Assembly: GCA_016786925.1 (NCBI GenBank)
Contig: JAEUTU010000006.1
Location: 1 to 43,053 of the forward strand
Direction: 5' to 3'
From: Bacteroidia bacterium
Lineage (GTDB): Bacteria > Bacteroidota > Bacteroidia > 2-12-FULL-35-15
DNA length: 43,053 nt
The notes under the pieces were generated by a model. That model did not search any database. It was not told where the DNA came from and was given only the letters and a program-made list of their open reading frames with translations. The position numbers and the translations under genes were made by a program. This document shows positions 8,925 through 16,469 of the stretch, in pieces. The stretch's first letter is position 1. Every line of letters starts with the position of its first letter.

Positions 8925-9992
8925 TCAGAAACCTTTCAGATCGAGCACCTTAGGCTCAGCCGTCTTGAATACACGCATATTCAAGCTTCCATTTTCCAAA
9001 ATATCTAAGCGAATAAAACCGGTTGAGCTATCATCGTTCCATTTTGACTCAAAGCGTTTTTTCTTTCTTAATTTGGATAATTTACTTCCAGCCCCACTCA
9101 CGATATAAGTATCATTCTCCTGCACAAATAGTTGCATGTTATGATCATGCCCGCATACATATACTACTTTATCGTATTTACGGAAGATCGCCAGCAATTC
9201 TTTTCTCATTTTTTTATACTGACGGTGATCGATATCCTGTGAGAACAAGCGATACAAACCAGCTGCTCCAAACAACTGAAAAGGCGGCACATAATTGACC
9301 ATGAATCGTAAAGGTTGCATTTTCCGGGAATGTTCACCATTGGTGTAAATGGGATGATGGCCCGCTATGATCACCTGCTCATTGTTTTGTTTGGCATACA
9401 AAAGAATGCTATCCAAACGGGAATAAAATGTTTTTTCGGTCTGCTTTTTTGATCCACTCTTATTTTTCTTGAAAGTATGTAAAAACCATTGTGTATCGAT
9501 CATGATCAGTCGAACACCTGGAGCGATCAAAACAGCTTCGGGACCCGGCAAGGCATTTTTTGGGAAGAAGGCACCGGAGTTATTGTTACTAATTGAAAAG
9601 GTTTTACAAGCAGAATCAACATAATTTTGTTGCGCTAACAAAACTTCTTTCCCTTTAATGGTCTGTGCTGCCCAATCGTGATTCCCGGGGATAATATACG
9701 CTGCTCCTTTATAATCTTTCAGCATATCAAGCTGAGCATTCATTTTCAGAATAGTATTCGGATCCTTTTTTTTCAATCCGGCAGGATACACATTATCGCC
9801 TAGAAACACCACCGCACTTTGAGGATCGCTCTCTATTTGCTTTTTCAATTCTAACAAGGCAGCTCCCGGCTGGGTATGCTCCCCTGCATCACCGATCAAA
9901 TAAACAGAAAAGCGTTTGGTCTCCTGTGCACTCAGTAATGAAGGACACAACAGCAATAAGAACAAATGAAAATTTTTGATCAAGTGTTTCAT
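8925..9992 (-). CDS. Exported calcineurin-like metallophosphoesterase
   Basis: The 355-residue protein has a signal peptide (MKHLIKNFHLFLLLLCPSLLSAQ). It then shows the full metallophosphoesterase signature in order: GDAGEH, FLGDNVYPAG, PGNHDW, GHHPIY and CGHDHNMQ. These residues bind two metal ions in the family. The layout is similar to tartrate-resistant (purple) acid phosphatase-like proteins, so a periplasmic or surface phosphomonoesterase is likely; the substrate is unknown. I chose the ATG at 9992 because it starts the signal peptide and overlaps the stop of the nth gene as ATGA, which suggests translational coupling. A start further upstream would add 21 residues before the signal peptide. 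Confidence 0.9.
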   Translation of the reverse strand: MKHLIKNFHLFLLLLCPSLLSAQETKRFSVYLIGDAGEHTQPGAALLELKKQIESDPQSAVVFLGDNVYPAGLKKKDPNTILKMNAQLDMLKDYKGAAYIIPGNHDWAAQTIKGKEVLLAQQNYVDSACKTFSISNNNSGAFFPKNALPGPEAVLIAPGVRLIMIDTQWFLHTFKKNKSGSKKQTEKTFYSRLDSILLYAKQNNEQVIIAGHHPIYTNGEHSRKMQPLRFMVNYVPPFQLFGAAGLYRLFSQDIDHRQYKKMRKELLAIFRKYDKVVYVCGHDHNMQLFVQENDTYIVSGAGSKLSKLRKKKRFESKWNDDSSTGFIRLDILENGSLNMRVFKTAEPKVLDLKGF

Positions 9993-10639
9993 TTTGTCTT
10001 TTTCATTTTCGAAGAAAAATATTTGCAGTAGGCACTGATCTCGCATTCTGCACATTTGGGGTTACGGGCAATACATACATATCGTCCGTGCAATATCAAC
10101 CAATGGTGCGCTACAGCTACTTTTTCTTCCGGAATATATTTGATCAATTGCTTTTCTGTTTCGAGTGGTGTTTTAGAATTGGTTGTAAGCCCTAATCGTG
10201 CCGACACACGAAACACATGTGTATCAACAGCCATAGCAGGTTTATCATACACCACCGATGCGATCACATTGGCTGTTTTACGTCCCACACCCGGCAATTT
10301 TTGCAATTCACTCACTTCTGATGGTACAACACCTTTAAAATCATGAATGAGCATATTCGCCATTCCCACCAAATGCTTGGCTTTATTATTCGGATAGCTG
10401 ATACTTCTTATGTATTGAAACACTTCGTCACTACTTGCAGCAGCCATCGCTTCCGGTTTTGGAAAAGCTTTAAATAAGGATGGTGTTACCATGTTCACCC
10501 GTTTATCGGTACACTGAGCAGAAAGGATTACGGCAACCAGTAATTGATAAGGATTTTTATAATGCAATTCGGTTTCAGCTACAGGATGGTGTGTACTGAA
10601 ATAATCAATGATCTTTTCGAAACGTTCTTTCTTCGTCAT
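9989..10639 (-). CDS. nth: Endonuclease III
   Basis: The 216-residue protein is a bifunctional DNA glycosylase/AP lyase of base excision repair that removes oxidised pyrimidines. Visible are the helix-hairpin-helix LPGVGRKTANV with the catalytic Lys, the catalytic Asp in VDTHVFRVSARLG, and a 4Fe-4S cluster motif C-x6-C-x2-C-x5-C at the C-terminus (CIARNPKCAECEISAYC). The length is typical. The gene starts 1 nt after the stop of the TPR gene at 10641 and overlaps the phosphoesterase start by 4 nt, so the three form one transcription unit. The pairing of a DNA repair enzyme with these exported proteins is probably incidental. Confidence 0.97.
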   Translation of the reverse strand: MTKKERFEKIIDYFSTHHPVAETELHYKNPYQLLVAVILSAQCTDKRVNMVTPSLFKAFPKPEAMAAASSDEVFQYIRSISYPNNKAKHLVGMANMLIHDFKGVVPSEVSELQKLPGVGRKTANVIASVVYDKPAMAVDTHVFRVSARLGLTTNSKTPLETEKQLIKYIPEEKVAVAHHWLILHGRYVCIARNPKCAECEISAYCKYFSSKMKKTK

Positions 10640-10640
10640 G

Positions 10641-11948
10641 CTATTTTTTCTTATTCAAACGATTCAATGTTTGCTCGATATATTTTTCAGAAGGCAACAA
10701 CGTCAGCTGAATGCGTTTGGCATACTCAATACTATCGGTGATCTCTTTATTTTTCTGTTCGATGATGGTATTCTTCACTTCCAGTCGCTCATTCGAAACA
10801 GAAAGTGCTTTATTTGATTTTTGTTTTTCAAAATACCGGATAAACAAAAGCACCATTAACAAAAGAACAATGGCAATACCAATCCACATGATCTTTTGGC
10901 GGGTTTGTTGTTGTTCCAGTTTAGACAATTGTAATTCGATCTGCTGTTGTTTTTTATCGGTCTCATAACGTGCTTCCACTTCCAACAATTGTTTATTGCT
11001 CTCCGCATTGAAAACCGAATCTTTAAAATTAGAATAAGCAGTATAATACTCCAACGCTTTTTCAAAGTCCCCTGCATTTTTATACATATGAGAGATCTTT
11101 AAACTTACATTTTTAATATTATCAAACGCTTTTCTTTCGGTAAACAGTTGATGTGCTTTTAAATAAAAATCCAATGCTATTTTTTTGCTTCCCTGTTTTT
11201 CATAAGCAGCTGCAATGATCTCATAAGTTCCTGCAACAGCATAGGTGTTTTCCATTTGTTTTAATCGCATCAAAGCTTCATCAAAACTTTTAAATGCATC
11301 ATCGTATCTACCCATTTCAACCAGCGCTTGCCCGATAAGTGTGTAGGAAAGCGACAATGGATAAGGTGCATTTTCCTGCTTAAAAATAGTTTGAGAGGTA
11401 AGAAACGACTGATAAGCTTTTTCGGGAAACCCTGTCTCCATGTATATATTTCCAATACCCATTGATGCGATGGCCATCATATATTTAATGGAATCTTTTG
11501 CCCCGATCTCATAGCTTTTTATATATGCCTCCAGCGCTTTCTCTTTGTTATTAATTCCAAGATATGTATTCCCGATAGAGTTCATGATGTTACTCATGGA
11601 CCGGTTCATTTTCAGTTTTTCAAACAACTTATAACTCTCCAATCCGAGTTGAAGTGCTTTTTGATATTCGCCTTTTCCGTTGTAATACTCTCCTTTTTTA
11701 TTATAAGCAACAGCCAAGCCTTTGGTATAGTTCAACTTCTTCGACAATTCAATTGAACGATCAGCATATAGCAAACAACTATCGTTTGCAACATTCATAT
11801 ATTCATGTGCCAGAAGATTCAGGGTATTAACATGGGTGGTGTCCTGAGCAGGATTATTTTTCAAGAAAACCATTAAACTATCTTTCTTCACCTGAGCGAA
11901 GACAAACGAGCTTAAAAACAATATAAATAAGGGAAGTAACCGCTTCAT
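10641..11948 (-). CDS. Membrane-anchored TPR protein with YAKRIQ tail, no phosphatase domain
   Basis: The 435-residue protein has a signal peptide (MKRLLPLFILFLSSFVFAQ), about seven TPRs, a coiled region, one transmembrane helix (IMWIGIAIVLLLMVLLFIRYF) and a short cytoplasmic part. It ends with EITDSIEYAKRIQLTLLP and then KYIEQTLNRLNKKK. This final helix is the one that precedes SpoIIE-type phosphatase domains in related proteins, including the neighbour at 12004, but here the protein stops. It probably senses something in the periplasm through the TPRs and signals through the tail. I chose ATG 11948, or possibly ATG 11954, because a TTG start at 11963 falls inside the TATCTTTG promoter box. 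It probably heads an operon with nth. Confidence 0.85.
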   Translation of the reverse strand: MKRLLPLFILFLSSFVFAQVKKDSLMVFLKNNPAQDTTHVNTLNLLAHEYMNVANDSCLLYADRSIELSKKLNYTKGLAVAYNKKGEYYNGKGEYQKALQLGLESYKLFEKLKMNRSMSNIMNSIGNTYLGINNKEKALEAYIKSYEIGAKDSIKYMMAIASMGIGNIYMETGFPEKAYQSFLTSQTIFKQENAPYPLSLSYTLIGQALVEMGRYDDAFKSFDEALMRLKQMENTYAVAGTYEIIAAAYEKQGSKKIALDFYLKAHQLFTERKAFDNIKNVSLKISHMYKNAGDFEKALEYYTAYSNFKDSVFNAESNKQLLEVEARYETDKKQQQIELQLSKLEQQQTRQKIMWIGIAIVLLLMVLLFIRYFEKQKSNKALSVSNERLEVKNTIIEQKNKEITDSIEYAKRIQLTLLPSEKYIEQTLNRLNKKK

Positions 11949-11960
11949 ATGCATATCTAA

Positions 11961-11968
11961 CAAAGATA
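11961..11968 (-). promoter_or_regulatory. Putative -7 box of the TPR-nth operon
   Basis: TATCTTTG on the minus strand matches TAnnTTTG exactly. It lies 12 nt before ATG 11948 and 6 nt before ATG 11954, so the mRNA leader would be very short. It excludes a start codon at 11963. Confidence 0.5.
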
Positions 11969-12003
11969 AAAAATAGTAATAGAACAGCTATTTTTTTCGG
12001 AAA

Positions 12004-14187
12004 TTAAATACGGATACCGATCACACATACATCATCCACTTGTTCCATATCTGCTTTCCAATCATAAAAAGCCTGTTCAAGATCTTGTTTTTGTTGAAGG
12101 GAAGGCTTTTCTGCAATGGAAAGCAGTAGATCTTTCAATTGAGAACGTTTGAATTTTTTCTTTTTCTCACCACCAAACTGATCGGCATAACCATCAGTAA
12201 ATAAGAACAACTGATCGCCCTTACCGAGTTTAAATTTAAAATTGCTGAAAGGTTCTATTTTATCGGAGTAACCAATAGGCGATTTATCACCTTTCACCTC
12301 GATGAATTCAACTGACTGGTCTGCATTTTTCTTCAAGAGCCAAAGTGGGTGATTGGCACCGGCCCATTCCAATTCGTAAGTGGAAAGATTCAAACGGAAG
12401 ATCGACATATCCATGCCATCCTTATTTTCTCCGATCCTACCCGATTGATTAAGATCCCGAATAAAACGGATACGCAACTGATCCAAAATTTCGTTGGGCG
12501 ACAATAGATCGGGGGTAGCATTGATCTCATTCAGGAAAGACGTCCCCAGCATGGTTAAAAATGCGCCCGGAACACCATGTCCGGTACAATCGGCTACAGT
12601 CAGATACCAATACTTATTTGTAGTATTGGCTTCCGTTTTTTCGAGCGACCAGTAAAAATCACCACTCACAATATCTTTGGGTTGAAACAATACAAAATGT
12701 TCCGGCAGGTGTTTGCTCACATGCGCCTCTTCTTTGAGTAGTGCCAGCTGGATCCGTTTAGCATAGGTGATACTATCAATGATCTCCTTTTGTTTTTCAT
12801 CCACGATCTCTTTCTGACGGGCAATGATCGTATTCTTTCTTTGCGTATCACGATAGCGATAATACGCATAAATAGAAATGGCAATAAATAAAGCTAATCC
12901 AAAAAACAATACATATTTCAATGTTTTTTCCTGCTTCAATGCACTTTCCTGCGCAGCGATCTGGGCATCCTTTACTTTTTGCGCTTCATTATTTTTGATG
13001 CTATCCGCTACTGCTTTTTTCTCATAGGCATACTGATATTTCATTTGAAGAGCAGCCTTCCGCGTTGATTCATTCAAGGCACTATCTTTTAGCTTTATAT
13101 AATATTCATGCATCTCCAATGCATTCTTATAATCGTTCTTTGTTTTATACACCTGACTCATCAGATCTGCTGCATCGGCCAACTCGTTTACATATTCAAT
13201 TTCTTTCGCCAGCTGCAAGGCCTCTTGTGCATATTTGGCTGCTTCAGTCGTATTTTTCTTTTTCAAATAAAGTGTCCCTACATTTATAGCTGTGCTAACC
13301 AATACGGGTTTATCACTTCCGCTCTTCGACATGCGATATGCCAGTAAATAGTTTTCCAGCGCCTTATCGATGTCATTACTTTCTTCATAAACATAACCGA
13401 TATTGTTATACGAATTGGCAACACCTTCCTGGTCGCCAATCTTCTCTTGAATCACCAAGGCCTCTCTTAAATTTTTCAATGCTTCTTCAGGCTTATTCCG
13501 CTTATGATAGAGCAATGCCAGATTATTCATGGATATTCCCAGACTCAAACTATCTTTCAACTTTTTGGTGATCTCAATACTTCTAAGGTTGTAATTGATA
13601 GCCGTTTTAGTATCGCCTTGTCTGCTATAAATGATCGCTAAATTATTTAAGGAATTGGCTATACCCTTTTCATCCTTCATACTTTCATACAACTTTAAGC
13701 TTCGATGATAACAGTCGAGTGCACTCAAAATATCGCCTTGCGATTTAAACACATAACCGATATTATTCAAGGCTGCCGCCATTCCTGTTTTATCACCTAA
13801 TTCTTGCATGATATCCAATGCTTTCTGATAATAAACAACAGAGCTATCCAATACACCATTCATGTTATGAAGGTAACCCGTGTTGATCTGAGAATTGGCG
13901 TAATGGATCTTTGCTTTGCGGCTGACCTTTGCATTTTTGCTATTCATCAAATCAAGTGATAATTGCTCCATCTTTTTATTATAAATGGGCCACACATTAT
14001 CGTCTGTGCTTTTTTCCGCGATCTGATTTAAAATGCTTAGTTGAAAAGTATCTTTTTTAGCCGACTGCAAAAGATGGATCAGAGAATCAATCTCCTTTTG
14101 TGCAGACAAGTCAATAGAGAATAATAACACCAATAAAAACAGTGCTACCTTATAGACAAAACGAACATTAAACGGACTTGTCATCAT
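12004..14187 (-). CDS. TPR sensor with SpoIIE-type PP2C phosphatase domain
   Basis: The 727-residue protein has an N-terminal signal segment (VALFLLVLLFSIDLSAQ), about seven TPRs to roughly residue 370, a helical stretch and a transmembrane helix at about 421-441 (YVLFFGLALFIAISIYAYYRY). The helix with YAKRIQ follows at 475-480. The PP2C/SpoIIE serine phosphatase domain runs from about 500 to the end, with DIVSGDFYW at 505-513, VADCTGHGVPGAF, DGMDMS, GANHPLW, LFTDGYADQFGG and a final DDVCVIGI. The acidic residues that bind the two metals are present, so it should be active. The family dephosphorylates anti-sigma-factor antagonists in partner-switching systems; no such partner is in the window. 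The start overlaps the stop of the upstream TPR gene as ATGA, so the two are translationally coupled. Confidence 0.93.
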   Translation of the reverse strand: MMTSPFNVRFVYKVALFLLVLLFSIDLSAQKEIDSLIHLLQSAKKDTFQLSILNQIAEKSTDDNVWPIYNKKMEQLSLDLMNSKNAKVSRKAKIHYANSQINTGYLHNMNGVLDSSVVYYQKALDIMQELGDKTGMAAALNNIGYVFKSQGDILSALDCYHRSLKLYESMKDEKGIANSLNNLAIIYSRQGDTKTAINYNLRSIEITKKLKDSLSLGISMNNLALLYHKRNKPEEALKNLREALVIQEKIGDQEGVANSYNNIGYVYEESNDIDKALENYLLAYRMSKSGSDKPVLVSTAINVGTLYLKKKNTTEAAKYAQEALQLAKEIEYVNELADAADLMSQVYKTKNDYKNALEMHEYYIKLKDSALNESTRKAALQMKYQYAYEKKAVADSIKNNEAQKVKDAQIAAQESALKQEKTLKYVLFFGLALFIAISIYAYYRYRDTQRKNTIIARQKEIVDEKQKEIIDSITYAKRIQLALLKEEAHVSKHLPEHFVLFQPKDIVSGDFYWSLEKTEANTTNKYWYLTVADCTGHGVPGAFLTMLGTSFLNEINATPDLLSPNEILDQLRIRFIRDLNQSGRIGENKDGMDMSIFRLNLSTYELEWAGANHPLWLLKKNADQSVEFIEVKGDKSPIGYSDKIEPFSNFKFKLGKGDQLFLFTDGYADQFGGEKKKKFKRSQLKDLLLSIAEKPSLQQKQDLEQAFYDWKADMEQVDDVCVIGIRI

Positions 14188-15551
14188 TTATTTTTTAAGC
14201 GATTAAAACTTTGCTCAATATATTTTGCTGTTGGCAAGATCGATTGTTGAATACGTTTGGCATAATTTATTGAATCTAGCACCTCTTTTTGCTTCTCCTC
14301 AATGATCTTTTTTTGAAGCATAATAGCCTCGTTCGCTTTTTGCTTTTGCTGATACGCTTTGTAAGAGATTATAGCAATGACCAACATCAATATAAAACCA
14401 ATTACACCTCCATAAGTATAAGCTCTTTGGCGAGCGATCTCATTCTGATAGGTGATCTGTTCTTTTTGTTTGGCTTCATAATTCTTTATACTATCGGCTG
14501 TTGTTTTTAACTCGTATTCATACTCAAATGATCTTTTTAAAGCGGCATCCCGATTTTCTTCTTTCATGATACTATCACGCATGACCATATATAGATCTAA
14601 CATTTTATAGGCCTTTTGAAAATCTCCTTGTTTTAAATAAACATCTTTCAACAAGTTGGAAGAGCGCTTAATGTATTCCGGATATTGCAGCTTTTTTGAT
14701 ATTTGCAAAGCCCTTTCACCCATTTGTTGAGCTTTTGATACATTTCCATTTTTGAAATAAATATTTCCCAAATTATTCATCGACTCAGCAATACCTTGTT
14801 GATCGTTCAACCGAGTTCTTATTTCATAACTTTTAGAATAATAAAACAAGGCCTCATTTAAAGCTCCTTTTTTATCATAGGTAAATCCGATATTATTTAA
14901 AGCCAATGACATCCCAACAGAATCCACTAATTCTTCAGAAATTTTTAAACTTTGTGTATATGACCGGAGCGACATTACTGTATCTCCTATTTCATCATAC
15001 AAACTACCAAGATTATTTAATATTCTTGAGATGCCTTTTTTGTCTCCTATCTCTTGCTTTATTTTTAAACTTCTATTATAGTACAATAATGCATTTTCCC
15101 GATCTCCAATTGTCCCGTACAGATAACCAATATTATTCAATGTGCTGGAAACGGCTTTTTTCTCACCTAGTGTTTCTTTTATTTTAAGACTTTTATGAAA
15201 ATAACTCAAGGCATTTTTTATATCTCCCTTCTGATTGAGAATGGCTCCAATATTATTAAAGCAATTTGCTTTAACTGCCAATAAATAATGTTCTTTATCC
15301 TTGTTTACTTTTTGAAGAATTCCTTCGACAATCGTAATCAATTTTTCAGAAAGTGGAATAACTCTATCCGGATCAATTGTATATGTTTCTTCAATTATGC
15401 GCAAATAGAGTTCAACCTTAGCTGTGTCCTGCTGAGTAGAATGAAGCACAGTATATAAAGAGTCCAATCTATTAGCATGAACATTACTACTAACAAAAAG
15501 AAGAAAAAGAGAAAGGAAAAAAAATATGCTTTGGAATCTTATTGGTCGCAT
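14184..15551 (-). CDS. Membrane-anchored TPR protein with YAKRIQ tail, no phosphatase domain
   Basis: The 455-residue protein has a signal peptide (FFFLSLFLLFVSSNVHA), about seven regular TPRs (repeating NNIGYLYGTIGDRENALLYY-like units), and one transmembrane helix (VIGFILMLVIAIISYKAY). A short coiled coil follows, ending in EVLDSINYAKRIQQSILP and KYIEQSFNRLKNK. Its overall plan equals that of the phosphatase at 12004 up to the YAKRIQ helix, where it stops. The ATGA overlap with the phosphatase gene suggests they are made together and possibly pair. A TATATTTG box ends 4 nt before the ATG, which suggests an almost leaderless mRNA. The terminator of the gene upstream lies immediately before that box. 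Confidence 0.87.
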   Translation of the reverse strand: MRPIRFQSIFFFLSLFLLFVSSNVHANRLDSLYTVLHSTQQDTAKVELYLRIIEETYTIDPDRVIPLSEKLITIVEGILQKVNKDKEHYLLAVKANCFNNIGAILNQKGDIKNALSYFHKSLKIKETLGEKKAVSSTLNNIGYLYGTIGDRENALLYYNRSLKIKQEIGDKKGISRILNNLGSLYDEIGDTVMSLRSYTQSLKISEELVDSVGMSLALNNIGFTYDKKGALNEALFYYSKSYEIRTRLNDQQGIAESMNNLGNIYFKNGNVSKAQQMGERALQISKKLQYPEYIKRSSNLLKDVYLKQGDFQKAYKMLDLYMVMRDSIMKEENRDAALKRSFEYEYELKTTADSIKNYEAKQKEQITYQNEIARQRAYTYGGVIGFILMLVIAIISYKAYQQKQKANEAIMLQKKIIEEKQKEVLDSINYAKRIQQSILPTAKYIEQSFNRLKNK

Positions 15552-15555
15552 AGAA

Positions 15556-15591
15556 CAAATATAACAAAAACAGCCCCGAAATTAGGGCTGT
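15556..15591 (-). terminator. Terminator of the GldL-like gene fused to the next gene's -7 box
   Basis: On the minus strand the arms ACAGCCC (15591-15585) and GGGCTGT (15576-15570) are followed by T residues, then TATATTTG at 15563-15556. The hairpin ends the gene at 15606, and the box serves the gene starting at 15551. Confidence 0.75.
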
Positions 15592-15605
15592 ACTTCAAAA
15601 AGATT

Positions 15606-16346
15606 TTACAGTCTCTTTGAATTCCTTAAACGCTCTAAGTGTGAATTAATATATTTTTCAGTTGGTAATAAGGATGATTGAATGCGCTTTGCGTAGGTAA
15701 TACTACCAATAATTTCTTTTTGCTTTTCCTCTAATATTTGATGCTGTTCTTCCAGCTGATCAAGCGTTTCTTTCAATTTATCGGCTGTTTCTTTTCTTGT
15801 GATCACTTCCTTCTTAAACTTATGATTCCCAATCAACATACCTGCAGCGAGCGTCACCATTCCTCCAATGGCAATGGCTTGTGCTAATGGCCAATGTTGA
15901 ATTTTAAAAAGTATCCCTAACAACAATCCACCGATGCCTACATAATTACATAAGGTCAAAAACAGGGCATCAAATTTTGTTCGTGCCAATAATTTCCATT
16001 TATCGTAATTACTTTTACAGGTAAGCGTACCCGAAAAGAAACAAAGGATCAACACACCAATGATCACTAAAAAAGCAGCACCCGGCCAATGCATTTTTTT
16101 AAAGAAAAAGCCCAATCCGAACAACGACAATCCAAGCACTAACGATCTATTGGTAATTCTCTTTCTCCTTTCCATACTAAGCGGGAAAACCGCCAAAGCC
16201 GGACCTAAAAAAACAGAAATACAACTTATGATCATAATTGGAACTGTTACAGGCACAGGGAGACGTTGCTCTCCAAACAGATCCAACATGGATAGCACCA
16301 TCAATGGTAATCCTATGAGTGTAATTGCTATACCTGTTTTTTTCAT
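15606..16346 (-). CDS. GldL-like membrane protein with YAKRIQ tail
   Basis: The 246-residue protein has about six transmembrane segments. Two of them are preceded by the motifs FKKMHWPGA and FKIQHWPLA, which resemble the conserved KIMHWPGA segment of GldL, the inner-membrane motor component of T9SS/gliding. A coiled coil (about 185-215) follows, and the protein ends with EIIGSITYAKRIQSSLLP and KYINSHLERLRNSKRL, the same tail as in the TPR proteins downstream. It is not GldL itself, because it lacks the usual long C-terminal region and gldM is not adjacent. The combination suggests a membrane sensor input that uses the same output helix. It has its own terminator and a promoter box at 16412-16419. 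Confidence 0.7.
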   Translation of the reverse strand: MKKTGIAITLIGLPLMVLSMLDLFGEQRLPVPVTVPIMIISCISVFLGPALAVFPLSMERRKRITNRSLVLGLSLFGLGFFFKKMHWPGAAFLVIIGVLILCFFSGTLTCKSNYDKWKLLARTKFDALFLTLCNYVGIGGLLLGILFKIQHWPLAQAIAIGGMVTLAAGMLIGNHKFKKEVITRKETADKLKETLDQLEEQHQILEEKQKEIIGSITYAKRIQSSLLPTEKYINSHLERLRNSKRL

Positions 16347-16411
16347 TCTTTTTTCTTTAACAATATGAGGAGTAAATTGAATTCTTATTCTTGAGAAGCT
16401 TTGACTATAAA

Positions 16412-16446
16412 CAAATATAAAAAAAGTCCCGACAAAGCGGGACTTT
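16412..16446 (-). terminator. E1 gene terminator with overlapping promoter box
   Basis: The minus-strand arms AAAGTCCCG (16446-16438) and CGGGACTTT (16431-16423) are followed by a T run that merges into TATATTTG (16419-16412). The hairpin ends the E1 gene and the box would start the mRNA of the gene at 16346 with a leader of about 60 nt. Confidence 0.8.
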
Positions 16447-16469
16447 CTTAGTTTTATTATTGTATGAAA

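Noticed and set aside
9993..10055. Upstream start for the metallophosphoesterase
   Set aside because: It would lie within the nth gene and place 21 polar residues before the signal peptide; the ATGA overlap at 9989-9992 is a better start.
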